Positions 36,278 through 45,900 of a stretch of 64,000 nt of DNA are shown here, piece by piece; position 1 is the first letter of the stretch; each line of letters begins with the position of its first letter. This DNA comes from Streptomyces lacrimifluminis (lineage in GTDB: Bacteria; Actinomycetota; Actinomycetes; Streptomycetales; Streptomycetaceae), in contig NZ_BMMU01000002.1 of NCBI RefSeq assembly GCF_014646095.1, forward strand, positions 186,001 through 250,000, read 5' to 3'. The position numbers were made by a program, and so were the translations under genes. The notes under the pieces were generated by a model. That model did not search any database. It was not told the origin of the DNA and saw only the letters and a list, made by a program, of their open reading frames with translations.

Positions 36278-37447
36278 CTAAGCCTGTTGACCTTGTTTGA
36301 GGATCTCCTCATAGAGCCTTACCGTCCGCCTGGCCACGGCGTCCCAGCCGAACTCCCCCACCGCGCGCTCCCGTCCGGCGTCCCCCATGCGCCGCGCGGC
36401 CTCCGGATCACCGATCACGGAGTCCAGGGCTCGCGCGAGGTCCGCCTCGAAGATCCCCGAGTCGTCGTCCAGGGACACCAGTACCCCGGTTTTCCCGTCC
36501 TCCACCACCTCGGGGATGCCTCCGACCCGCGAGGCCACGACGGGAGTTCCGCAGGCCATCGCCTCCAGGTTGACGATGCCCAGCGGCTCGTACACCGAAG
36601 GGCAGACGAACACGGCGGCGTGCGTGAGGAGTTGGATGACATCCGGGCGGGGCAGCATCTGCGGGATCCAGAAGACGCCCTCGCGTACGGCGCTCAGTTC
36701 CTGGAAGAGCTCGCGGAACTCCCGGTCGATCTCCGGGGTGTCGGGGGCGCCCGCGCACAGCACCACCTGGGCCGCCGGGTCGATGTCCCGTACCGCGCGC
36801 AGCAGATGGGGGACACCCTTCTGGCGGGTGATGCGGCCGACGAACAGGACGTACGGCCGGTCGGGGTCGACGCCGATCCGGGTGAGCGCGTCCGTGCCGT
36901 GGTCGGGGCGGTAGAGGGTGGTGTCGATGCCGTTGTGGACGACATGGACGGTGGCCGGGTCGAGGGCCGGGTAGCAGGCGAGGATGTCCTCGCGCATGGC
37001 CCCGGACACGGCGATCACGGCGTCGGCGGCCTCGATGGCGGTGCGCTCGGCCCAGCTCGACAGGGCGTATCCGCCGCCGAGCTGCTCGGCCTTCCAGGGG
37101 CGCAGGGGCTCCAGGGAGTGCGCGGTCATCACGTGCGGGACGCCGTACAGGAGCTTGGCGAAGTGGCCGGCGAGGTTGGCGTACCAGGTGTGGGAGTGGA
37201 CGAGTTCGCGGCCTTCGAGGGCGGCGGCGATGGAGAGGTCGGTGGAGAACGTACGCAGGGCGTCGTTGCTCCCGTCCAGCGCCGGCCAGGACCGGTGCCG
37301 GACGACGCCGACTCCGCGGCCCTCGCCCCAGCAGTGCACCTCCAGGTCGGTGAGGGCGCCCAGCTCCCGGGCCAGAAACTCGACATGGACACCCGCGCCG
37401 CCGTACACATCCGGCGGGTACTCCCGGGTCAGCAGGCCCACACGCAC
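36278..37447 (-). CDS. glgA: Glycogen synthase/alpha-glucan glycosyltransferase (actinobacterial GT4 type)
   Basis: 389-residue GT-B glycosyltransferase. The start [19 protein letters not shown] and [17 protein letters not shown] lie in the N-terminal lobe. [18 protein letters not shown], then [20 protein letters not shown] with the E-x7-E motif, lie in the C-terminal lobe. Actinobacterial enzymes of this type use ADP-glucose, either to extend glucan or to make maltose-1-phosphate (GlgM), and sequence alone does not separate these. The GTG at 37447 follows GGGAG. glgC follows. Confidence 0.9.
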   Translation of the reverse strand: MRVGLLTREYPPDVYGGAGVHVEFLARELGALTDLEVHCWGEGRGVGVVRHRSWPALDGSNDALRTFSTDLSIAAALEGRELVHSHTWYANLAGHFAKLLYGVPHVMTAHSLEPLRPWKAEQLGGGYALSSWAERTAIEAADAVIAVSGAMREDILACYPALDPATVHVVHNGIDTTLYRPDHGTDALTRIGVDPDRPYVLFVGRITRQKGVPHLLRAVRDIDPAAQVVLCAGAPDTPEIDREFRELFQELSAVREGVFWIPQMLPRPDVIQLLTHAAVFVCPSVYEPLGIVNLEAMACGTPVVASRVGGIPEVVEDGKTGVLVSLDDDSGIFEADLARALDSVIGDPEAARRMGDAGRERAVGEFGWDAVARRTVRLYEEILKQGQQA

Positions 37448-37484
37448 CCAAAACTCCCTGCCTCGGCGGTTGGTTCCCACATGG

Positions 37485-38219
37485 TCACCCAGATGTGGCG
37501 TCCGGGGAAGACCATGGTGTCCTGGTGAAGCAGCAGTCGCCGCAGATCCCGCCGCCGGGCACCCGGTAGTAGAGGCAACAACTGCGCCGCCGGAAGGCGC
37601 TTTTGGTGAGGGTGCCGGTCGGGGCGAGGCGGGGGTGGGCGAACAGTTCGGAAGCGAGGACCTGGGCGCGTGCACCGGCGTCCGTGCCCGCCCCGCGCGC
37701 CCAGCGGTCGAGCTCGCGGGCCGCGCCGGCCAGCGCCGAGCCCGCGTTGCCCCACAGCAGGCCCTCGGCGACGCCGTACCGGCCGTGCAGGGCGGCCGTG
37801 AGGGGCTCCAGATGCCCTCGTACGACGAGGTCCGCGATCGTCGCCGCGTCGGCCGGTAGGGGACGCACGTCCGCCAGCCACAGGTCGTCGGGGGCACTCG
37901 CGGCAGGGTCCCAGTGGAGCAGGCGGGGGTCGACGTCGGGGACCGTGCCGTACAGGACTGCACAGCCGAGGGCGACGGACCACAGACGGGCCGCGAGCCC
38001 CTGTTGGGCGATCGACGCGGAAACGCGCAGCTCAGAGGCGTGAATACGGTCTGCGACCGTACGGAGGCGGAAAGTTATGGAATCCGGGTAAACGTCCTCC
38101 CCGCGGTGTGCGTACGCCTGCGCGAGTGTCGGCGGTTGATCGTCGAGGGCTCCGGCCGTGCGTAGTACGAAGAAGCCGCCGAGCTGCCGGAGCGCCGCGA
38201 GATCGGGGTCGAGGTCCAC
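37485..38219 (-). CDS. FhuF-like 2Fe-2S protein, possible ferric-siderophore reductase
   Basis: About 244 residues. The C terminus SCCLYYRVPGGGICGDCCF gives C-C-x10-C-x2-C, the Fe-S ligand pattern of FhuF-type ferric reductases. The body has LAARLWSVALGCAVLYG and APDDLWL, common in the Streptomyces relatives. The start is uncertain: GTG at 38219 fits the family N terminus (DPDLAALRQLGGFFVLR) but lacks a ribosome site. A coding-like stretch in another frame (38100-38317) hints at a 5' frameshift or overlapping ORF. Expected cytoplasmic role is iron release from imported siderophores. Confidence 0.75.
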   Translation of the reverse strand: MDLDPDLAALRQLGGFFVLRTAGALDDQPPTLAQAYAHRGEDVYPDSITFRLRTVADRIHASELRVSASIAQQGLAARLWSVALGCAVLYGTVPDVDPRLLHWDPAASAPDDLWLADVRPLPADAATIADLVVRGHLEPLTAALHGRYGVAEGLLWGNAGSALAGAARELDRWARGAGTDAGARAQVLASELFAHPRLAPTGTLTKSAFRRRSCCLYYRVPGGGICGDCCFTRTPWSSPDATSG

Positions 38220-38447
38220 GAGAGGCAGTAGTACCAGGTCGGACAGTAGACCGAGAGCAGCAGCTCCGCTCCCGCGTCGCCCACCCTGGGGAGGACGTGG
38301 GACCCGGCGTACTCCATCGGCAGTAGGACGTAATGGATGCTCTGGTACGACGCGGTGGCGCCCGCGAGGGGGGATCGTAGTCACCATGGAAGCCGACCGA
38401 TCGCCGCGCCGGGCCCCGCGCCCCCGCTGCACGCAGAGGAGTTGCTC

Positions 38448-40743
<2,296 letters not shown>

Positions 40744-40764
40744 TTACCGTTGCCAGGAGCCGCA

Positions 40765-40793
40765 AAAGTAAACGCTGTCAACAGGCCACACAA
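40765..40793 (-). promoter_or_regulatory. Candidate promoter of the Rpf-LysM-M23 gene
   Basis: On the minus strand TTGTGT (40793-40788) and TACTTT (40770-40765) are spaced by 17 bases, leaving a leader of about 30 bases before the ribosome site. A 9-base word, GTAAACGCT, occurs here (40768) and again at 40870. Confidence 0.45.
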
Positions 40794-41057
40794 GACTGCA
40801 AATCAGCCTCCGTGCGGCCGAAGTTCGCCCGCCGCGAACCCGAAGTGGCCAGGAATACGGGTCGATTGCGTAAACGCTGAGGCAGGTGGGGGTCCTGGTC
40901 CGTATCTGCGTACGCAGGAACGGCAGCCCGGATGTGCGGTCGGCGTACCGGCGCGTCAGGATGGCCCGAAGGGCAATACTGGCGAGCACGTACGGCACCA
41001 CCGATTCCAGGACCTACCGGCACCACCGTTTTCCAGGACCCACTAGGAGCCATCCGC

Positions 41058-42497
41058 ATGAGCAACTCAGCCCAGATCGGCGTCACGGGACTCGCGGTGA
41101 TGGGCCGCAACCTCGCCCGCAACTTCGCGCGCAACGGCTACACGGTCGCGCTGCACAACCGGACGGCGGCGCGTACGCACGCCCTGGTCGAGGAGTTCGG
41201 GTCCGAGGGCGACTTCATCGCGGCCGACACCGCCAAGGAGTTCGTGGCCGCGCTGGAACGGCCGCGTCGCCTGGTCGTCATGGTGAAGGCCGGTGAGCCG
41301 ACCGACGCCGTCATCCAGGAGTTCGCCCCGCTCCTGGAGCCCGGCGACATGATCATCGACGGCGGCAACGCGCACTTCGCGGACACCCGGCGCCGGGAGC
41401 GCGACCTGCGCGAGCAGGGCATCCACTTCGTCGGCATGGGCGTCTCGGGCGGCGAGGAGGGCGCGTTGCTCGGCCCGAGCATCATGCCGGGCGGCCCGGT
41501 CGAGTCGTACGACTCGCTCGGTCCGATGCTGGAGAAGATCTCCGCGAAGGCGGCGGACGGCACCCCCTGTGTGTCACACGTGGGTCCGGACGGCGCCGGG
41601 CACTTCGTGAAGATGGTCCACAACGGCATCGAGTACGCCGACATGCAGCTGATCGGCGAGGCGTACCAGTTGCTGCGCGACGTCGCCGGGTACTCCCCCG
41701 CGCAGATCGCCGACATCTTCCGCACCTGGAACACGGGCCGTCTCGACTCCTACCTGATCGAGATCACCGCCGAGGTGCTGTCGCACGTGGACGCGGCGAC
41801 GGGCAAGCCGTTCGTGGACGTGGTGGTGGACCAGGCCGAGCAGAAGGGCACCGGCCGCTGGACCGTGCAGATCGCCCTGGACCTGGGCGTGCCGGTGTCG
41901 GGCATCGCCGAGGCCGTCTTCGCCCGCTCCCTCTCCGGCCACGCGGCGCTGCGCGAGGCGTCGCGCGGGCTGGCCGGCCCGAAGGCGACCCCGCTGAGCG
42001 AGTCGGAGGCGGCGGCCTTCGCCGACCGTGTCGAGCAGGCGCTGTACGCGTCGAAGATCGTGTCGTACACCCAGGGCTTCCACGAGATCGCGGCGGGCGG
42101 CGCGGAGTACGACTGGAACATCGACCTCGGTGCCGTCTCGGCCCTCTGGCGCGGCGGCTGCATTATCCGGGCGGCGTTCCTGGACCGTATCCGCGCCGCG
42201 TACGACGCGCGGGCGGACCTGCCGAGCCTGCTGTCCGACGACACGTTCGCGCAGGAGATCGCGGCGGCGCAGGACGACTGGCGCGAGGTGCTGGTCGCCG
42301 CGACCCGCCAGGGTGTGCCCACGCCGGGCTTCGCGGCGGCCCTCGCGTACTACGACGCTCTGCGCGCGGAGCGGTTGCCTGCGGCGCTTACGCAGGGCCA
42401 GCGGGACTTCTTCGGTGCGCACACCTATCGGCGTACGGACCGCGAGGGCTCGTTCCACACGCTGTGGGGTGGGGATCGGTCCGAGGTGACCGGCTGA
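41058..42497 (+). CDS. gnd: 6-phosphogluconate dehydrogenase (decarboxylating, long form)
   Basis: 479 residues, the length of the homodimeric NADP-dependent enzyme of the oxidative pentose phosphate pathway. It has the Rossmann start IGVTGLAVMGRNLARNFARN, IIDGGNAHFADT, MGVSGGEEGALLGPSIMPGG and the catalytic GAGHFVKMVHNGIEYADMQ. The C-terminal domain has WNIDLGAVSALWRGGCIIRA and GTHTYRRTD-like GAHTYRRTD. The ATG at 41058 follows AGGAG; upstream in-frame codons are not needed. Many Streptomyces also carry a shorter Gnd elsewhere. Confidence 0.95.
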   Translation: MSNSAQIGVTGLAVMGRNLARNFARNGYTVALHNRTAARTHALVEEFGSEGDFIAADTAKEFVAALERPRRLVVMVKAGEPTDAVIQEFAPLLEPGDMIIDGGNAHFADTRRRERDLREQGIHFVGMGVSGGEEGALLGPSIMPGGPVESYDSLGPMLEKISAKAADGTPCVSHVGPDGAGHFVKMVHNGIEYADMQLIGEAYQLLRDVAGYSPAQIADIFRTWNTGRLDSYLIEITAEVLSHVDAATGKPFVDVVVDQAEQKGTGRWTVQIALDLGVPVSGIAEAVFARSLSGHAALREASRGLAGPKATPLSESEAAAFADRVEQALYASKIVSYTQGFHEIAAGGAEYDWNIDLGAVSALWRGGCIIRAAFLDRIRAAYDARADLPSLLSDDTFAQEIAAAQDDWREVLVAATRQGVPTPGFAAALAYYDALRAERLPAALTQGQRDFFGAHTYRRTDREGSFHTLWGGDRSEVTG

Positions 42498-42554
42498 GGG
42501 TCGCTCCCGCGGGTCGGGCGGTTCTTCGGCTGCGGGTTGTGGGGGCAGGTCGCG

Positions 42555-42572
42555 CAGTTCCCCGCGCCCCTT
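42555..42572 (+). repeat. Dispersed intergenic repeat, copy 3, with hairpin arms
   Basis: The core CAGTTCCCCGCGCCCCTT recurs here 58 bases after the gnd stop. It continues into GGGGCGCGG and CCGCGCCCC, which can form alternative hairpins (42564-42581 and 42575-42594). It probably doubles as the gnd terminator. Confidence 0.75.
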
Positions 42573-42642
42573 TCGGGGCGCGGTTCCGCGCCCCGAGGGT
42601 GATGGTGGGCGGTCGGCATTTTCCGGCCGCCCACCTGGTCTT

Positions 42643-42858
42643 TCAGGACAGCGGTGGACCCGGTTCGGGCTCGGGTACCGGCTCGGGGCCCGGGGGCTGT
42701 GGGATGGGGGACGGGGCCGGGTCCGGAGGTGTCGGGGTCGGCCCGGGGATCGGAGGTTCCGGGTCGGGGCCCGGCGGAGGGCCCGGGGTCGGGTCCGGGT
42801 AGGGGCCGGGGGTGGGGCCCGGCGGTACGGGGTGGGGATACGGGTCCGGTTGGGTCAC
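42643..42858 (-). CDS. Small proline-rich protein
   Basis: 71 residues starting VTQPDPYPHPVPPG and made almost entirely of Pro, Gly, Glu, Asp and Thr, ending PEPGPPLS. It has no signal peptide or membrane helix. The GTG at 42858 follows GGAGG at good spacing, and the frame has a consistent Pro-x pattern, so expression is plausible. No function can be assigned. Confidence 0.6.
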   Translation of the reverse strand: MTQPDPYPHPVPPGPTPGPYPDPTPGPPPGPDPEPPIPGPTPTPPDPAPSPIPQPPGPEPVPEPEPGPPLS

Positions 42859-42963
42859 TGTGTCCTCCAGCCAGTGGGTTCGTCGGCTCTGGACTTCTCC
42901 CCCGCGTACCCGGCGCACGCGCCCCCACTCACCCCGTCGCGCTGTGCGCGGGGACCAGGTGGG

Positions 42964-43614
42964 TCACCGTCGGCCGGTCACGGCGGCCCGTGCCGCCGCC
43001 GCGAGTCCGGGCCGGGGGCTGGACAGCACCGGCACGGTGGTCGTCGTCAGTGCCTGCGCCGGGGTCATGGATGCCTGGGCGAGGACGATCGCGTCGGCGC
43101 TGTCGCCGGGGATCGAGTCCACCGCGTCGGCGACCGAACGGACGTAGCCCTCCGTGTCGCCGGCCTGGAAGAGGGACCAGGCGCCGTCCACCAACAGTGG
43201 CCGTACGTCGGCGGGGAGTCCGGCGCGGCGCGCCTCCTCCTCGACGAGGGCGACCGTGGGTCCGAACGTGCTCTCCGAGGTCGCGACGACGACCACCCTC
43301 GGGCCGATGGCCACCGCGGCGGCGGCCATCGGACGGTCGACCCGCAGGACGGGCACCCCGATCTCCCCGGCGGCCACCTCCGCGACGCCACCGATGGAGG
43401 AGCAGGTGCAGAGGACGGCGACGGCTCCGTCGGCGACGGCCTGCTCCAGGATGTCCCGGACGTCGCCGGCCACGGCGTCGGGCCCGTCGGCCCGGGCCCT
43501 GGTCAGCAGGTCCTCGTCGACGAAGTGGGCGAGTTCCAGGCCCTGGTGGTCCTCGTCGCACAGGGCCTCGAAGACCGGGACGTGCAGGGGCGAGGTGTGC
43601 AGAAGGGCGAGCAC
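42964..43614 (-). CDS. Asp/Glu racemase superfamily protein
   Basis: About 216 residues. It begins VLALLHTSPLHVPVFEALC, has the first active-site region AVLCTCSSIGG, then VLRVDRPMAAAAV, and a second half with VVVVATSESTFGPTVALVEE. The position of the second catalytic Cys appears to be Ala in IVLAQASMTPAQA, so racemisation by the two-Cys mechanism is doubtful. A one-Cys reaction or a binding role is possible. The start is uncertain: GTG at 43614 is the best fit, with AAGGGG 12 bases upstream. It follows the GNAT gene. Confidence 0.78.
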   Translation of the reverse strand: MLALLHTSPLHVPVFEALCDEDHQGLELAHFVDEDLLTRARADGPDAVAGDVRDILEQAVADGAVAVLCTCSSIGGVAEVAAGEIGVPVLRVDRPMAAAAVAIGPRVVVVATSESTFGPTVALVEEEARRAGLPADVRPLLVDGAWSLFQAGDTEGYVRSVADAVDSIPGDSADAIVLAQASMTPAQALTTTTVPVLSSPRPGLAAAARAAVTGRR

Positions 43615-43640
43615 GGTGAGGGGAGTCCCCTTGTCGGGCG

Positions 43641-43985
43641 TCAGAAGCGGTCGGGGTTCGCCACGAGCCACTCCTTGGCGGCGCGGAGAAGCTGGGGGTC
43701 CGCCGCCGGGGCCTCGGCGGGGTGACGCTCGGCCCATTTCACGACGTACGGGCAGAGGGGAGCCACGACGATGCCCTCACGCGCGGCCATGAGGTAGAGC
43801 TCGCGGGCCAGTGAGCCCGCGATGCCCTGTCCCTCGTGCGCCGGCTCGACGATCGTGTGGACCGGGACCAGAGCGCGGCCCCGCGCGGCCAGCACGAAAT
43901 ACGCGATGTGGCCGACGACCTCCCCCGCCGCCAGCGCCTCCAGGCGGCCCGCCGTCCGGTCGTCGCGGATCTCTATGTCGCTCAT
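43641..43985 (-). CDS. Small GNAT-fold N-acetyltransferase (YjdJ/CG-type)
   Basis: 114 residues matching the short single-domain acetyltransferase family. Its blocks are AGRLEALAAGEVVGHIAYF, VHTIVEPAHEGQGIAGSLAR (acetyl-CoA-binding loop) and VAPLCPYVVKWAERHPA. The ATG at 43985 is preferred to the one at 44000 because the latter overlaps the GAGGAG ribosome site. Substrate unknown. It lies 59 bases after panD on the same strand. Confidence 0.85.
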   Translation of the reverse strand: MSDIEIRDDRTAGRLEALAAGEVVGHIAYFVLAARGRALVPVHTIVEPAHEGQGIAGSLARELYLMAAREGIVVAPLCPYVVKWAERHPAEAPAADPQLLRAAKEWLVANPDRF

Positions 43986-44044
43986 GGACACACTCCTCAT
44001 CGGGTCCTCGGATCGCCGGCCGGATACGTCGGCTCGCCGGACGG

Positions 44045-44464
44045 TCAGACCGTGACCGCCTGTGGGCTGCGCTCCTGGTCCGATCCCGGCACCGGCTCGG
44101 CCGGGTCGGCGCCCAGCGCCACGACACGGTTGCCGTGGTCCACGTGGACCACCTTCGGCCGCAGCGCCCGCGCCTCGGCGTCGGTCACCTGAGCGTAACT
44201 GATGATGATCACCAGATCCCCGGGATGGACCAGGTGGGCTGCCGCCCCGTTGATCCCGACGACGCCGGACCCCCGCTCGCCCTCGATGACATAGGTCTCC
44301 AGCCGGGCACCGTTGGTGATGTCGACGATGTGCACGAGCTCACCGGGCAGCAGATCGGCTGCGTCGAGGAGGTCGGCGTCGATGGTCACGGAGCCGACGT
44401 AGTGCAGGTCGGCCTGGGTGACGGTGGCTCGGTGGATCTTGGACTTGAACATGGTGCGCAGCAA
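44045..44464 (-). CDS. panD: Aspartate 1-decarboxylase precursor
   Basis: 139-residue proenzyme that makes beta-alanine for pantothenate and coenzyme A. It cleaves itself between Gly and Ser in [10 protein letters not shown] to create the pyruvoyl cofactor. Other family blocks are [32 protein letters not shown] and IIISYAQ. The TTG at 44464 has GAGGAG six bases upstream and gives the usual MLRTMFKSK start; the internal ATG at 44452 lacks a good site. It has an additional C-terminal tail after the core. Confidence 0.95.
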   Translation of the reverse strand: MLRTMFKSKIHRATVTQADLHYVGSVTIDADLLDAADLLPGELVHIVDITNGARLETYVIEGERGSGVVGINGAAAHLVHPGDLVIIISYAQVTDAEARALRPKVVHVDHGNRVVALGADPAEPVPGSDQERSPQAVTV

Positions 44465-44648
44465 TGTGGACTCCTCAAGACGGCTCCCTGCCAGCTTTCT
44501 GCAGGTCAAGGGCGGTCCTCACCCTACAACTGGCCCGCCTCGCAGTCGACGGTCGTCAGCGACGTCGCTCCACAAGAGCAGCCTCCCCGAACCCTTCCCC
44601 TCCCTCACCTGCACGGCCGTACGCCCCGCGCGAGCTATACGCCCTACG

Positions 44649-44680
44649 TATACATGCCGCGTATACACGGCATGTATAGT
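44649..44680 (+). promoter_or_regulatory. PadR operator overlapping a leaderless promoter
   Basis: TATACATGCCG at 44649-44659 is an exact inverted repeat of CGGCATGTATA at 44668-44678, with a GTATAC palindrome at 44661-44666 in the centre. The -10-like TATAGT at 44675-44680 overlaps the right arm and lies six bases before the ATG at 44687, so the transcript would start at or next to the start codon. Binding of the PadR protein here would block its own promoter. Confidence 0.8.
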
Positions 44681-44686
44681 GTGCTC

Positions 44687-45211
44687 ATGTCCATCGGTCA
44701 CACCCTTTTGGGGCTCCTGGAGTCCGGTCCACGCCACGGTTACGACCTGAAGCGGGCCTTCGACGAGACGTTCGGTCACGACCGACCGTTGCACTACGGC
44801 CAGGTCTACTCGACGATGTCCCGGCTGCTGAAGAACGGCCTCGTGGAGGTCGACGGGATCGAGGCCGGCGGCGGACCGGAGCGCAAGCGCTACGCGATCA
44901 CCGACGCCGGCATCACCGACGTGGAGCAGTGGCTCGCGACCCCGCAGAAGCCTGAGGAGTACCTCCAGTCGGCCCTTTACACCAAAGTCGTCCTCGCGCT
45001 GCTCACCCACCGGGACGCCGCCGACATCCTCGACACCCAACGCTCCGAGCATCTGCGCAGCATGCGCATCCTGACCGACCGCAAGCGCAAGGGCGATCTG
45101 GCGGACCAGCTGATCTGCGACCACGCCCTCTTCCATCTGGAGGCGGACCTGCGCTGGCTGGAACTGACCGCCGCCCGACTCGACAAACTCCGTGAGGCTG
45201 TAGCCCGATGA
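44687..45211 (+). CDS. PadR-family transcriptional regulator
   Basis: 174 residues. The winged-helix N-terminal domain reads LLGLLESGPRHGYDLKRAF, YGQVYSTMSRLLKNGLVEVD and the wing GGGPERKRYAITDAG. A C-terminal helical dimerisation domain follows. PadR proteins repress efflux genes until a ligand binds. The ATG at 44687 overlaps the end of the promoter, consistent with a leaderless mRNA; ATG 44672 is in frame but inside the operator. Its stop overlaps the ABC ATPase start (ATGA), giving a tight three-gene operon. Confidence 0.92.
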   Translation: MSIGHTLLGLLESGPRHGYDLKRAFDETFGHDRPLHYGQVYSTMSRLLKNGLVEVDGIEAGGGPERKRYAITDAGITDVEQWLATPQKPEEYLQSALYTKVVLALLTHRDAADILDTQRSEHLRSMRILTDRKRKGDLADQLICDHALFHLEADLRWLELTAARLDKLREAVAR

Positions 45212-45900
45212 CGACTTCTCCCCCTGGTCGCCTGCTCACCGCGCAGGACCTGCGCAAGACCTACGCGCACACCCACGCCCTCGACGGCGCCGAGTTCTCC
45301 ATCCACCCCGGCGAGGTCGTCGCCGTCATGGGCCCCTCCGGCTCCGGCAAGTCGACGCTGCTGCACTGCCTCGCGGGCATCCTGCCGCCCGACTCCGGGT
45401 CGATCACCTACAACGGGCGCGAGATGACGACGATGAGCGACGCCCAGCGCAGCGCGTTGCGCCGCTCCGAGTTCGGCTTCGTGTTCCAGTTCGGGCAGCT
45501 CGTGCCGGAACTGACCTGCGTGGAGAACGTCGCCCTGCCGCTCAGGCTGAACGGCACCTCCCGCAAGGAGGCCGAGCGGGCGGCGCTCGGCTGGATGGAA
45601 CGCCTGGAGGTCGACGACCTGAAGGGCAAGCGGCCGGGCGAGGTCTCCGGCGGCCAGGGCCAGCGCGTCGCCGTGGCCCGTGCACTGGTCACCGGTCCCC
45701 GGGTGCTGTTCGCCGACGAACCGACCGGCGCGCTCGACTCCTACAACGGCGAGCGCGTGATGGAACTGCTCACCGACGCGGCCCGCTCCACCAACGCCGC
45801 CGTCGTCCTCGTCACCCACGAGACCCGGGTGGCCGCCTACTCCGACCGCGAGATCGTCGTGCGCGACGGCAGGTCCCAGGACATGGAGCGCGCCATATGA
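45208..45900 (+). CDS. ABC transporter ATPase (MacB/LolD type)
   Basis: 230 residues with Walker A MGPSGSGKST, Q-loop FQFGQLVPELTCVENVALPL, signature VSGGQGQRVAVARAL, Walker B VLFADEPTGALD and the switch His in VLVTHETRVAAY. It powers the FtsX-like permease encoded directly after it, with which it overlaps by four bases. It belongs to the mechanotransmission-type exporters for antibiotics, peptides or lipoproteins. Regulation by the upstream PadR protein is likely. Confidence 0.93.
   Translation: MTTSPPGRLLTAQDLRKTYAHTHALDGAEFSIHPGEVVAVMGPSGSGKSTLLHCLAGILPPDSGSITYNGREMTTMSDAQRSALRRSEFGFVFQFGQLVPELTCVENVALPLRLNGTSRKEAERAALGWMERLEVDDLKGKRPGEVSGGQGQRVAVARALVTGPRVLFADEPTGALDSYNGERVMELLTDAARSTNAAVVLVTHETRVAAYSDREIVVRDGRSQDMERAI

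Noticed and set aside
42541..42600. Repeated GC-rich hairpins considered as a CRISPR or REP array
   Set aside because: There are only two overlapping arms with no regular spacers. It is better explained as one copy of the dispersed intergenic element.
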